A stretch of 64,000 nucleotides of DNA from Pseudomonadota bacterium (GTDB lineage: Bacteria > Pseudomonadota > Alphaproteobacteria > Rhizobiales > Xanthobacteraceae), in contig JAFAGM010000123.1 of assembly GCA_023422775.1 (NCBI GenBank), positions 49,083 through 113,082 on the forward strand. Direction: 5' to 3'. The notes under the pieces are model-generated. The model ran no database searches and was not told where the DNA came from. It saw only the letters and a list, made by a program, of their open reading frames with translations. Within the stretch, counting starts at the first letter, position 1, and each line of letters starts with the position of its first letter. The translations under genes and the position numbers were made by a program. Below, piece by piece: positions 47,564 to 56,390 of the stretch.

Positions 47564-48031
47564 TTACGCGGCGACCGAGGCGTCGACCACCTGCGGGGCC
47601 TTGGCGCCGGAGTTGATCGGAATGCTGCGGGGCTTCTTGGCCTCGGGGATCTCGCGGACGAGATCGACGTGAAGCAGGCCGTTCTCGAGCGAAGCGTTCT
47701 TCACCTGCACGAAATCGGCAAGCTGGAATACGCGCTCGAAGGCACGCGCCGCGATGCCGCGGTAGAGCACTTCGGAATTTTCCTTGCCGTTCTCGTTGGC
47801 GGTTTTCTCGCCCTTGATCGTCAGCGTGTTTTCCTTCGCGACGATCGAAAGCTCGTCTTGCGAAAAGCCGGAGACCGCAACGCTGATGCGGTAGGCGTTC
47901 TCGCCGGTGCGCTCGATGTTGTAGGGGGGATAGCCGGGGCTGCCGTCCGCGGTGGCCTGGTCGAGCAGGTTGAAGAAGCGGTCGAAGCCGACGGTGGAGC
48001 GATAGAACGGGGTGAGATCGTAGGTGCGCAT
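47564..48031 (-). CDS. Small heat shock protein, Hsp20 family
   Basis: This 155-residue chaperone has the alpha-crystallin domain (about 35-130, YNIERTGENAYRISVAVSGFSQDELSI) and the closing HVDLVREIPEAKKPRSIPI with the I-x-I anchor. It holds unfolding proteins under heat. ATG 48031 follows GGAGGA; the 5' leader forms a ROSE-like thermometer. It is alone, with a bidirectional terminator downstream. Confidence 0.9.
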   Translation of the reverse strand: MRTYDLTPFYRSTVGFDRFFNLLDQATADGSPGYPPYNIERTGENAYRISVAVSGFSQDELSIVAKENTLTIKGEKTANENGKENSEVLYRGIAARAFERVFQLADFVQVKNASLENGLLHVDLVREIPEAKKPRSIPINSGAKAPQVVDASVAA

Positions 48032-48085
48032 GGGTAGTCCTCCATTGAGCGACTGTTGCAATTAACCCGCCCGCCATCGGGCCGG
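48032..48085 (-). ncRNA. ROSE-like RNA thermometer of hsp20
   Basis: On the minus strand, TCGCTCAATGGAGGAC carries the ROSE hallmark U(U/C)GCU facing the ribosome site. UCGCU pairs with AGGA, leaving a bulged G, and the C before AAUG pairs with G, giving a short stem with tetraloop AAUG. Flanking G-C and A-U pairs extend it. A second hairpin GCCCG/CGGGC lies just upstream. This should hide the ribosome site when cool and open on heat. Confidence 0.7.
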
Positions 48086-48251
48086 GCCTAGTCTGTGTGC
48101 AGCCTTCGTGTTCCGGTTCCGGACCACTGGTAGCGGCCTGCACAGAGATGATATGGGTTGGGTGAAAAGGCGTTCAAGAGGGGCGAAACAGGCGCCTTTT
48201 TAGCGCTCCTGCCTTGACTTTCCGCTTCCATCACCTAGCCGGTTCCTTCCC

Positions 48252-49199
48252 ATGACGCTCGTCTCCATCCCCGCCAATCCGGTTCCGGAGGACGTCGTCT
48301 CGGGCACGATCAAGACGCCTGACGGAGCCGAGTTGCGCTTCGCGCGCTGGGCTCCGCCGGCGGGGCGCAAGGGCACGGTCTGCGTCTTCACCGGGCGCAG
48401 TGAGATGATCGAAAAATACTACGAGACGGTGCGCGACCTGCGCGATCGCGGTTTTGCGGTCGCGATGATCGACTGGCGCGGCCAGGGGCATTCGTCGCGC
48501 CGCCTGCGCGATCCGCGCAAGGGCTATGTCCGCGACTTTTCCGATTTCGAAGTCGACGTCGAGACCTTCGTGCAGCAGGTGGTGCTGCCGGATTGCCCGC
48601 CGCCCTATTTCGCGCTGGCGCATTCGATGGGCGGGGCGGTGATGCTGCGGGTCGCCCACGCGGGAAAGCGCTGGTTCGACCGCATGGTGCTGTCGGCGCC
48701 GATGATCGATCTGCCCGGACGCACGACCGCATTTCCGGCGCGCGCGCTGCTGCGGATCATGCGGTTGACCGGGCAGGGCGGCCGCTACGTGCCCGGCGGC
48801 AGCGACGCGCTGACCGGCACGCAATCCTTCATCAACAATCCCTTCACCAGCGATCCCGTGCGCTACGCCCGCAACGCCGCGATCCTCGAAGAGGATCCGA
48901 CGCTCGGCATCGGCTCGCCGACGGTGGCCTGGGCCGATACCGCATTCAGGGCGATGCACACCTTTCGCGGCGCGAGTTATCCATCCGAAATCCGCCAGCC
49001 GATCCTGATGCTGGCCGCCAGCAACGACACCATCGTCTCGACGGCGGCGATCGAGGAGTTCGCCTATCATCTGCGCGCCGGCTCGCATCTGGTGATCGCG
49101 GGCTCGAAGCACGAGATCCTGCAGGAGCAGGATCGCTATCGCGGGCAGTTCTGGGCGGCGTTCGACGCCTTCGTGCCGGGTACGCCGCTGTTCAAGTGA
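48252..49199 (+). CDS. Alpha/beta hydrolase, monoacylglycerol lipase / lysophospholipase type
   Basis: This 315-residue hydrolase has the nucleophile elbow AHSMGG, catalytic Asp probably in LAASNDTIVS, and catalytic His in GSKHEILQE. IDWRGQGHSSR matches the serine aminopeptidase S33/lysophospholipase group (PldB-like). No signal peptide is seen, so it is cytoplasmic. The substrate is not predictable beyond a lipid ester. Confidence 0.86.
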   Translation: MTLVSIPANPVPEDVVSGTIKTPDGAELRFARWAPPAGRKGTVCVFTGRSEMIEKYYETVRDLRDRGFAVAMIDWRGQGHSSRRLRDPRKGYVRDFSDFEVDVETFVQQVVLPDCPPPYFALAHSMGGAVMLRVAHAGKRWFDRMVLSAPMIDLPGRTTAFPARALLRIMRLTGQGGRYVPGGSDALTGTQSFINNPFTSDPVRYARNAAILEEDPTLGIGSPTVAWADTAFRAMHTFRGASYPSEIRQPILMLAASNDTIVSTAAIEEFAYHLRAGSHLVIAGSKHEILQEQDRYRGQFWAAFDAFVPGTPLFK

Positions 49200-49207
49200 T
49201 TTCCTTC

Positions 49208-49380
49208 GCGTATTGTTGGATGCCGTTCCCCGGATGCTGCGCAGCGCGCCGCCTCGGCGGCGTGGTGTGCTGCTGATCCGGGGTCCACGCTGTGGCGGCG
49301 GTGGGTCCCGGCTATGCGAAGCAGCGTTTCACGCTGCATCGCGTCCGGGATACGCAACACGGATTCGACGGAAGGCTATA
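49208..49380. repeat. GC-rich intergenic repeat region, family F
   Basis: This 173-base stretch between a hydrolase and the next gene holds hairpins such as GCCGCCTCGGCGGC and GGGTCCCGG facing CCGGGATACG, in the style of lineage-specific repeats. It carries no gene. Confidence 0.45.
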
Positions 49381-49381
49381 T

Positions 49382-50047
49382 CTAGCCCGCAGGCTTCGGC
49401 AGCCGCGCGGTGATGCGATCGGGCAGTCGCTTTTCGACGAACAGGGTTCTGACTTCGGCGACGCTGAGGTAACGCTCGCTGCCTTCGCCCTTGCCGAGGA
49501 TGTTCAGCAGCACCGGCCATTCGCCCTTCATGAGGATAGGGTAGTACCAGCGCGCCGCATCGCCGTCGCGCTGGAGATTGGCCTTCATGAAGGTGTCGAT
49601 CTCCGCTGCCGTCAGCCCGCGCTCGACGCCGCCTGAAGGATCCTCGCGGTCCTTGCCGAAACCGGCGAGCCGGGCGATTTCGTCCTCGTGCACCTTTGCA
49701 TCGGCGTCGAGAATGCGCGAACCGCCGCCGTGCTTGTCGAGGGGACCATTGCGCAGTTCGTCGAGAACGGCGCCGGAGGTTGCGCTCTTCAACACACGCA
49801 GCGGCCCGAGGCCGTTGGCAATGACGGCGACCAGCCTGGTCGCAAGCCGCACTTTCTTTTCGCCGAAGCCGGTTTGCCCGCTCGCGTCGCCTACGATTTC
49901 GGACAGTTTCGACAACGGCACGACATGGCCGCCGACATAGCCGTTGGCGACCAGTGCACGCAGAAACGGGCAGGGATTGTCGGCTGAAACGGGGATTTGC
50001 CCGGCCAGCCTGGCGCCCGGAGCGGCACTGATGCGGTCGTCAGGCAT
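49382..50047 (-). CDS. Protein resembling heme-thiolate peroxidases (Peroxidase_2)
   Basis: This 221-residue protein opens with DNPCPFLRALVANGYV (24-39), like the PCP haem-ligand motif of chloroperoxidases and unspecific peroxygenases (PCPGLN.LANHGY). Further points agree: LDKHGGGSRILDADAKVHEDE (103-123) like the acidic EHD/EGD motif, and LFVEKRLPD (202-210) like the family's C-terminal FF.ERLP. Start 50047 has AAGGA at good spacing. The family is mostly fungal. The assignment is by motif memory only. Confidence 0.5.
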   Translation of the reverse strand: MPDDRISAAPGARLAGQIPVSADNPCPFLRALVANGYVGGHVVPLSKLSEIVGDASGQTGFGEKKVRLATRLVAVIANGLGPLRVLKSATSGAVLDELRNGPLDKHGGGSRILDADAKVHEDEIARLAGFGKDREDPSGGVERGLTAAEIDTFMKANLQRDGDAARWYYPILMKGEWPVLLNILGKGEGSERYLSVAEVRTLFVEKRLPDRITARLPKPAG

Positions 50048-50218
50048 GCGGATCATCCTTGAAAGTCATGGAATATGAAAAAAGCATCCGCTCCGATCGG
50101 AAGCGCGTGCAGCGGCCGGAAAAACGCAAACTCAGGAAACGCAAACTCAGCGGCAAACTACTTCAGCGTGTGCGAAAGCTTTGGCGGGATTCGACGCGGT
50201 GTCAACCAACGGCCTCTC

Positions 50219-52033
50219 TCAGGAATCCGCGGCGAGCCTTGGCGAGGACTCGACCAGCGTCAATCGGCCATAGGGAAGGCCGGCCTTCACGAGGCCGTCG
50301 CGGAAATGGGCGATGTCGGCCTTGGACTTCCAGTGGAAATTCCGCAAATAGCGTTCGACGAACAGGCCCGGGTAGTTGCTCAGCACGACCCTGGCGGCAT
50401 CCGCCGCCTCGTCGGTTCGTCCCAATTGAGCGAGCGCCGCCGTCCGGATCGTGAGCGCCTGCAGATGATTGGGATTGGCGTACAGCGCCTCGCGCGCCCA
50501 TGACAGCGAAGCGTCATACTGGCCGAGCAGGTAATGGCTGAAGGCGTTGAACGCCGCAAACTGGTATCGGGGATCGCTGTTGCCGAGGTGCGCTGCCATC
50601 GTGAACAATTCGACGGCGGTCCGGTGTTCGCCGCTGTAGAGGTGACACGCGCCAAGCACGCCACGAGCGCCCATGTCGTAGGGGTTGAGCGTGACTGCGC
50701 GCTTCGCGGCGTCCATCGCCGCCTCGTGATGTCCTTCCAGTGCGTGGAGATAGGCCAGAATCTGAAACGCAAAGGACGAACGGGGATCGAGCCGGACGCT
50801 GCTCTCCGCGAGGCTCATTGCGTTGTCCCATACTTCGCGCGTGCCCTTCATCCACCCGAAATGGATTGCCTGGGTCTGGATGGTGGCGAGATAGGCGCGG
50901 GCGATCGACAGCGTCGGATCGAGCGCGATGGCTTCCTTGAACAGGTCGATCGCGGCTTCGAAATCCGCCTTGGTCTGCAGGTAATAGTGGGACAGCCCTT
51001 TGAGGAATCGATCCCATGCCGTGATGTCGTTGGACGAGGAGCGGGGCGGGGCGGAGGCTTCCGCCCGGTAGATTTCGGCCGCGATCGCCGCCGACAGGCT
51101 GGTGGTGAGTTCGTCCTGCATCGCGAACAGGTCGCCGATGTCGCGGTCGAACCGGCCGTTCCATAACTGCTCGCCGGTCTCCGGCGCGATCAGTTCGGCC
51201 GTGACGCGGATCTTGGCCGCGGCGCGCCGGACCGAGCCCTGGATCAGGTAGGTTGCGTCGATCTCGCGCGCGATCAGGCGCGTGCTCACGTTCTTGCCCT
51301 TGAACGAGAACGTCGAGTTGCGGCTCAGCACCCGGTAGAACGATTGCAGCGACAGCGCGTGGATCAGGTCCTCGGTGAGCCCGTCGGAGAAATACTCGTC
51401 GGCGCTTTCACTCAGATTCGCGAACGGCAGCACACCCACGATCGCCGTCCGATACTGGCCCGGAAGGTTGGCAGCCGATATTTCGTGCGAGGTCCTGGGC
51501 GGGGGGACGCTGGCCTCCGTTCCGCCGGGTTGCCAGGTCCAGACCTGGATCGATTCGTCGATGTTCTTGAACCGGTGGGGGCCGGCCTCGACCAGTGCGA
51601 CGGTGAGGCGCTTGCCGGCCTCCTGGCAGGCCTTGCCCGAGACCGCGATGCCGCCGGGGGCGGCCACCGATTCGAGACGGACGGCGATGTTGACGTCGTC
51701 GCCGAACACCTCGTCCTCGTCGGCCATCACATCGCCCATGTGGATGCCCATCCGGAACTGCATCAGGCGGTCGGCGGGAAGGTGTTCGTTTCTCTCCGCC
51801 ATCACCTTCTGCATCGCGACGGCCGCTTCGATGGCGCCGACGATGCTGGGGAATTCGAGCAGGAAGCCGTCGCCGGTGTTCTTCACCAGGCGGCCGCCGT
51901 GATTGAGGATGATCGGATAGATCGCGCTCCGGTGCGCCTTGAACGTGGCGTGCGTCCCCGCCTCGTCGGCCCCCATCATGCGGGAGTAGCCGGCGACGTC
52001 GGCGCAGACGATGGCTGCCAGGCGTCTTTCCAT
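50219..52033 (-). CDS. Class III adenylate/guanylate cyclase with TPR repeats
   Basis: This 604-residue protein has an N-terminal cyclase homology domain (about 5-170, RRLAAIVCADVAGYSRMM, with VKNTGDGFLLEF and FGDDVNIAVRLESVA). A TolB/FlgO-like domain follows (about 195-325, VGVLPFANLSESADEYFSDGLTEDLI), then TPR repeats to the end. The metal-binding Asp and the GDG motif are intact, so it may make cAMP. It is typical of large cyclase families in this lineage. Signal inputs are unknown. Confidence 0.86.
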   Translation of the reverse strand: MERRLAAIVCADVAGYSRMMGADEAGTHATFKAHRSAIYPIILNHGGRLVKNTGDGFLLEFPSIVGAIEAAVAMQKVMAERNEHLPADRLMQFRMGIHMGDVMADEDEVFGDDVNIAVRLESVAAPGGIAVSGKACQEAGKRLTVALVEAGPHRFKNIDESIQVWTWQPGGTEASVPPPRTSHEISAANLPGQYRTAIVGVLPFANLSESADEYFSDGLTEDLIHALSLQSFYRVLSRNSTFSFKGKNVSTRLIAREIDATYLIQGSVRRAAAKIRVTAELIAPETGEQLWNGRFDRDIGDLFAMQDELTTSLSAAIAAEIYRAEASAPPRSSSNDITAWDRFLKGLSHYYLQTKADFEAAIDLFKEAIALDPTLSIARAYLATIQTQAIHFGWMKGTREVWDNAMSLAESSVRLDPRSSFAFQILAYLHALEGHHEAAMDAAKRAVTLNPYDMGARGVLGACHLYSGEHRTAVELFTMAAHLGNSDPRYQFAAFNAFSHYLLGQYDASLSWAREALYANPNHLQALTIRTAALAQLGRTDEAADAARVVLSNYPGLFVERYLRNFHWKSKADIAHFRDGLVKAGLPYGRLTLVESSPRLAADS

Positions 52034-52227
52034 ATCCCATATATCCCCAACGGCGCCCGGGCGGGCGGGATACCACTACGTGGTCGGCCAACTGATTCCA
52101 ATGTTTATAAAATGGGCGGCATCCGACGGACGGCCGATTCTGACGCATAGTACCGCATTCCGCTCAGGATTGGCATGGCCGTCCAGGCATTGGTACGGTG
52201 ACGCCATGAAATGACGGTGAAGTGAAA

Positions 52228-52872
52228 ATGATGGTCGAAGCGCTCGGTATCCACCAACTCTGGCTGTTCGTCCTCTCCGGGGTGCTTCTCAACGTCACCC
52301 CGGGGCCGGACACGGCCTATATCATTGGCCGCAGCGTCCAGATGGGGTGGCGCGGCGGGGCGGCAGCCGCAATCGGCATCTGCTGCGGCTGCCTGGTCCA
52401 TGTATTCGGTGCAGCGGTCGGCCTGTCGGCGCTGCTGATGGCGTCGTCGGCCGCCTTTACGGTGCTGAAATGGGTCGGCGCGGCCTACCTGTTGTTTACC
52501 GGCCTGCAGATGCTGTTGTCGCGCCCGGGTCCGGTCGCGGAGGCCGCGGCTCCCGCCGAGACCTCGCTTTCCCGCGTGTTCTGGCAGGGCGCCCTTACCA
52601 ACGTGCTCAATCCCAAGGTGGCGCTGTTTTTCCTGGCGTTCCTGCCGCAATTCGTGGCTGCGGATTCAGGGCACAAGACGCTGGCCTTCCTGGCGTTGGG
52701 TCTGATCTTCATCTCCACCGGCACGCTGTGGTGTCTCGGCATCGCGGCCTTCGCGGCGAGGGCAGCCGGCCGCATCCGGCAGTCGGCCGGTGCGATGGCC
52801 TGGGTCAACCGCCTGCTCGGCGGGCTGTTCGTCTATCTCGGGATCCGCGTCGCGATGCTGGAGGGGCGCTGA
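52228..52872 (+). CDS. LysE-family amino acid exporter
   Basis: This 214-residue protein has six hydrophobic segments and the LysE/RhtB motif VTPGPDTAYIIGRSVQMGWRGG and NVLNPKVALFFLAFLPQF. The group exports amino acids or homoserine lactones. ATG 52228 is used, with GTG 52222 possible. The exporter's substrate is unknown. Confidence 0.87.
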   Translation: MMVEALGIHQLWLFVLSGVLLNVTPGPDTAYIIGRSVQMGWRGGAAAAIGICCGCLVHVFGAAVGLSALLMASSAAFTVLKWVGAAYLLFTGLQMLLSRPGPVAEAAAPAETSLSRVFWQGALTNVLNPKVALFFLAFLPQFVAADSGHKTLAFLALGLIFISTGTLWCLGIAAFAARAAGRIRQSAGAMAWVNRLLGGLFVYLGIRVAMLEGR

Positions 52873-52881
52873 CGCCTTCGT

Positions 52882-53634
52882 TCATCCGTGCAGCTTCACC
52901 AGGGCGCTGCCGGCGAGATAGAGGCCGAGAAAGAACATCGCGATCAGGAACCAGCGGCGGAACACCTCCGGCTGCATCCGCGTCCGCACCGCCTGTCCGA
53001 TGAACATGCCGGCGAACGACGCTGCCATCGCCACCGCGCCCGGCAGCGCGGTGGCCGCCGTCAAGAGGCCGGCCGCGGTGAGATTGAACGCCAGCGCCAC
53101 GGTCGCGACCGTGAAGAACACGCCGAGCGCCTGCACCAGTTCGTCCTTCTCCATGCCGATCGCCTGCATGTAGGGCACCGACGGGATTACCTGGACGCCG
53201 GTGGCCGCCGAAACCACGCCGGTGATCAGGCCGACGATGCCGCCGACCCATTTCTCGTCGCGTTGGGCGACCTTGAAACTGATCTTGCCGAGCCCGAGGA
53301 TCGCGTAGATCACCAGCAAGGTGCCGAGCACGACGGTGCCGTAGGGCGCATAGGGACCGGTCAGCAGCCCGGCATTGAGCCAGATGCCGATCACGGTGCC
53401 GACCATCAGCGGCCACAGCCGCCGCATGATGTCGCGCAGATACGGACCGCCGAAGGTCTGCCAGATATTGGTGACGATCGCCGGCACGATCACGATCGCG
53501 ATCGCCTGTCCGGGGGCCATCGTCACCGCGAGCAGGCCCATCGACACGGTCGGCAGGCCGAGCCCGATGGCGCCCTTGACGAAGCCGGCCAGCAGGAATG
53601 CAAAAGCGATCATGATGAGGAGGGAATCGAACAT
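52882..53634 (-). CDS. TauE/SafE-family anion exporter
   Basis: This 250-residue membrane protein has about eight segments and the family's two-fold pattern with FVKGAIGLGLPTVSMGLL and GIVGLITGVVSAATGVQVIP. Family members move sulfite, sulfonates or related anions across the inner membrane. It is divergent from the LysR-type regulator, about 340 bases away with repeats between, so that regulator may control it. Confidence 0.86.
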   Translation of the reverse strand: MFDSLLIMIAFAFLLAGFVKGAIGLGLPTVSMGLLAVTMAPGQAIAIVIVPAIVTNIWQTFGGPYLRDIMRRLWPLMVGTVIGIWLNAGLLTGPYAPYGTVVLGTLLVIYAILGLGKISFKVAQRDEKWVGGIVGLITGVVSAATGVQVIPSVPYMQAIGMEKDELVQALGVFFTVATVALAFNLTAAGLLTAATALPGAVAMAASFAGMFIGQAVRTRMQPEVFRRWFLIAMFFLGLYLAGSALVKLHG

Positions 53635-53717
53635 GCGGCGACATTGACCTATCGGCTAACCGGGCACAATCTGGAGATTACGGAGAGAGCCTTCGGCGAT
53701 GGCGAAGGCTGTCTCCT

Positions 53718-53826
53718 CGTCATTGCGAGCGCAGCGAAGCAATCCACTCTTTCTTGCTGCGGCATGGATTGCTTCGTCGCTTCGCTCCCTTGCGCAAACG
53801 CTTCACGTTTGTTGCAGGCAATGACG
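53718..53826. repeat. Dispersed inverted repeat, family C, copy 2
   Basis: CGTCATTGCGAGCGCAGCGA at the left faces GCAATGACGGC at the right, with GCAATCCACTC / ATGGATTGC inside, like copy 1 at 33562-33680. Confidence 0.7.
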
Positions 53827-53855
53827 GCATACCCACGGACGGCTTTGCGTACAGT

Positions 53856-53960
53856 CCTCATCCTGAGGAGCGCGCACGGCGCGCGTCTCGAAGGATGGCG
53901 GCAGGCGAGATCCGGGCTTCATGGTTCGAGACGGCGCAATCGCGCCTCCTCACCATGAGG
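53856..53960. repeat. Dispersed palindromic repeat, family B, copy 3
   Basis: It has CCTCATCCTGAGGAGCGC, GTCTCGAAGGATGG, TTCATGGTTCGAGACGGCGC and CTCACCATGAGG. It ends about 15 bases before the LysR start codon, so it must overlap the leader of that gene. Confidence 0.72.
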
Positions 53961-53974
53961 ATTGAGAGGTTTGG

Positions 53975-54868
53975 ATGCGTTTCGATCTGGTCGATCTTCA
54001 GCTCTTCATCGCGGTGGCCGAGACCCGCAGCATCACCAACGGCGCGGCAAAGGTTCATCTGGCGCTCGCTTCTGCGAGCGAACGGATCAAGGGGCTGGAG
54101 GAGGCGCTCGGCGTATCGCTCCTGAGGCGCGGCCGGCGCGGCGTCGAACTGACGCCGGCCGGAGAAAGCCTGCTCGATCATGCCAGGGTCGTCATCCACA
54201 ACGTCGATACGATGCGCGGCGATCTCCAGGCCTATGCAAGCGGCGCCAGGGCCACCGTCCGCTTCCTCGCCAACACGTCGGGCCTTTCGGAATATCTGCC
54301 GAAGACGCTGGCCGTCTTCCTGAGCCAGCACCCCCACATCTCGATCGATGTCGAGGAGCGCGAGAGCTCCGATATCGCCCGCGGCATCCTGACCGGCTCC
54401 GCCGATCTCGGGCTCGCCGCCGAACACGCGCTGCCGGACAATCTGGAGCGGATCCCGTTCAGCGAGGATCGCCTGGTGCTGATAGCGGCACGCGGCGACG
54501 AACTGGCGAACCGGCGGCAGGTCGCTTTCAGCGAAGTGGTGGAGCGTGATTTCGTCGGCCTGCTCAGTTCGATCGCGCTGCATGCCCATGTCAGCGGACA
54601 CGCCGCGCGCATCGGCGCGCGCTTGCGCTTTCGTGCGCGCCTGAACAATTTCGATGCGATCGGCCAGCTGGTGGCCGCCGGCATCGGCGTTGCGGTCATG
54701 CCCGAGGTCGCCGCAAAACGATGCGCGCGATCGATGAAGATCAATGTCGTCAGGATCAGGGATCCCTGGGCCAACCGGCGGCTCGTGATCTGCGCCCGCA
54801 GCTTCAAGTCGTTGCCAAGGCCCGCACAGCAACTGTCCGAACATCTGCGCAAGACGGCATCGCGCTGA
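53975..54868 (+). CDS. LysR-family transcriptional regulator
   Basis: This 297-residue regulator has the N-terminal HTH (about 5-64, LQLFIAVAETRSITNGAAKVHLALASASERIKGLEEALG) and a substrate-binding domain from about residue 90. It is divergent from the TauE/SafE exporter gene and likely controls it and itself. The ligand is unknown. Confidence 0.88.
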   Translation: MRFDLVDLQLFIAVAETRSITNGAAKVHLALASASERIKGLEEALGVSLLRRGRRGVELTPAGESLLDHARVVIHNVDTMRGDLQAYASGARATVRFLANTSGLSEYLPKTLAVFLSQHPHISIDVEERESSDIARGILTGSADLGLAAEHALPDNLERIPFSEDRLVLIAARGDELANRRQVAFSEVVERDFVGLLSSIALHAHVSGHAARIGARLRFRARLNNFDAIGQLVAAGIGVAVMPEVAAKRCARSMKINVVRIRDPWANRRLVICARSFKSLPRPAQQLSEHLRKTASR

Positions 54869-55016
54869 AGACGTGGAGGCGATGGATGCGAGCCATTCAC
54901 TTCGTCGTTCCGACGCCGGTATCCCTGGTCACCTTCGCCCGTTTTCCGGCTTCGGCGCCGCACGAGGCGAAATGCCTGATGCGACGGGCAAGACGTCCAT
55001 TTTGTGCCTGTGATGG

Positions 55017-55796
55017 CTAGCCGTTGAGCAGCTTCATGGCCGCTTCGTGCACCCGCGGGTCGCCGGCGGCGATGATGCGGCCGCCGCTCTGGGCAGGCTT
55101 GCCCTCCCAGTTGGTGACGACGCCGCCGGCGCCGGTGATGATCGGGATCAGGGCCGCGATATCATAGGGCTTGAGTTCGGTCTCGATCACGAGGTCGAGG
55201 TGGCCGGCTGCCAGCATGCAGTAGGAATAGCAGTCGCCGCCATAGCGCGTCAGCCGCACCTCGTTCTCGACCCGGCCGAAGGCTTCGCGATCGGCGGCGT
55301 TCATCAACAATGGACTGGTGGTGTAGGAGGTCGCTTCCTTCAGCGAGGCGCAGCGCCGCACGGTGAGCCGGCGTTCGCCCGACGGACCGGAATAATGCGC
55401 CGAGCCGGAGTCCCCGGAAAAGCGCTCGCCGATATAGGGCTGGTGCATCATGCCGAACACCGGCGTGCCCTTGTGCAGCAGCGCGATCAGCGTGCCCCAG
55501 ATCGGAAAGCCGGCGATGAAGGATTTGGTGCCGTCGATCGGATCCAGCACCCAGACATAGTCGGCGTCCTCGCGTTCGTTGCCGAATTCCTCGCCGACGA
55601 TGCCGTGCTGGGGAAAGTTGGCCTTGATCAGGCGGCGCATGACCGCCTCGGCGGCGCGGTCGGCCTCGGTGACCGGATCGAAATCGCTCGCGCTCTTGTT
55701 GTCGATCGAGAGCGAGGTCCGAAAGAACGGCAGGATGGTCTCGCCGGATGTGGTGGCAAGGCGGCCGATGAAGGCTGTGAAATCGATGACCGTCAC
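55017..55796 (-). CDS. hisN: Inositol monophosphatase family, probable histidinol-phosphatase
   Basis: This 259-residue enzyme has GEEFGNE, WVLDPIDGTKSFIAGFP with the metal-binding Asp residues, and the late motif VIETELKPYDIAALIPII. This last differs from inositol phosphatases (usually W-D-x-A) and agrees with the HisN group. GTG 55796 was chosen because of AGGGA upstream. It may act in histidine synthesis, but no his genes are near. Inositol phosphatase is an alternative. Confidence 0.78.
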   Translation of the reverse strand: MTVIDFTAFIGRLATTSGETILPFFRTSLSIDNKSASDFDPVTEADRAAEAVMRRLIKANFPQHGIVGEEFGNEREDADYVWVLDPIDGTKSFIAGFPIWGTLIALLHKGTPVFGMMHQPYIGERFSGDSGSAHYSGPSGERRLTVRRCASLKEATSYTTSPLLMNAADREAFGRVENEVRLTRYGGDCYSYCMLAAGHLDLVIETELKPYDIAALIPIITGAGGVVTNWEGKPAQSGGRIIAAGDPRVHEAAMKLLNG

Positions 55797-56120
55797 GGCT
55801 GTCCCTACCGGAAGAGAAGATACCGCCTCTTGCCTAGCCCAATCCGGGCTGCCGCGCACGGTCAACGGCGGGTTATTCGCAGCCTCTTGAGCAATATGCT
55901 TTCGAATCGTCTTTCGCTACGCTTCGTTTAAGCGTGGATTTTTGGTTAGTCCGTCCATCACGAAGTTGCGAGCTTTTGGCATACCAGCACTGCGGCGTGG
56001 TTTGGTCGAGGTCGGTCAATTCCATAAGTAACTGATAATATTTGCATATATCCCATATTTCGGGAGTGTTGCCGATCTGCCAGCCTGTTCCATATTGCGA
56101 CGGAAAAGATCCGAAAACAC

Positions 56121-56149
56121 TTGCGTTTTGTGCAGCGCGGCCGCATATT
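56121..56149 (+). promoter_or_regulatory. Promoter of the candidate small RNA
   Basis: TTGCGT (56121-56126) and CATATT (56144-56149) are separated by exactly 17 bases. Transcription would begin near 56156. The match to consensus is partial, but the spacing and downstream terminator fit a single short transcript. Confidence 0.4.
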
Positions 56150-56155
56150 GTTGCG

Positions 56156-56244
56156 GTGCGGTAGCGCCTCGCGCTATCGCTGCCCTCCTTGGGCGTTTCC
56201 TCCCTAGACTTGGGCCGCTTGTTCATTCAAGCGGCCCTTTTTTC
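56156..56244 (+). ncRNA. Candidate trans-acting small RNA with anti-Shine-Dalgarno motifs
   Basis: The predicted transcript is about 90 bases. It has a first hairpin TAGCGC/GCGCTA (56162-56176), then two CCTCC motifs (56184-56188 and 56199-56203) in a mostly unpaired region, then an intrinsic terminator GGGCCGCTTG/CAAGCGGCCC (56212-56237) with a T tract. Both flanking genes are on the minus strand, so this plus-strand terminator belongs to neither. Layout resembles the alpha-r14/NfeR1-like and CCUCC-type RNAs. The rest of the gap 55797-56390 has no gene. Confidence 0.55.
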
Positions 56245-56390
56245 TTTGATCTGGGTTGTCGGACAGGCCGCGCTTCAAGTCGGCGGACCTGTACTTTGCA
56301 TGGGGTTGATTTCGACATTTTTTTGCCTGGGCTCTGCGTGCGCTCTCCACGAGGGCGTGCGCGTGAGCGCGGTGGCTGCGGACGATCGGA

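Noticed and set aside
55873..56226. A 117-codon minus-strand frame in the small RNA region
   Set aside because: Poor composition, no ribosome site, and it runs against the promoter, hairpin and terminator seen on the plus strand.
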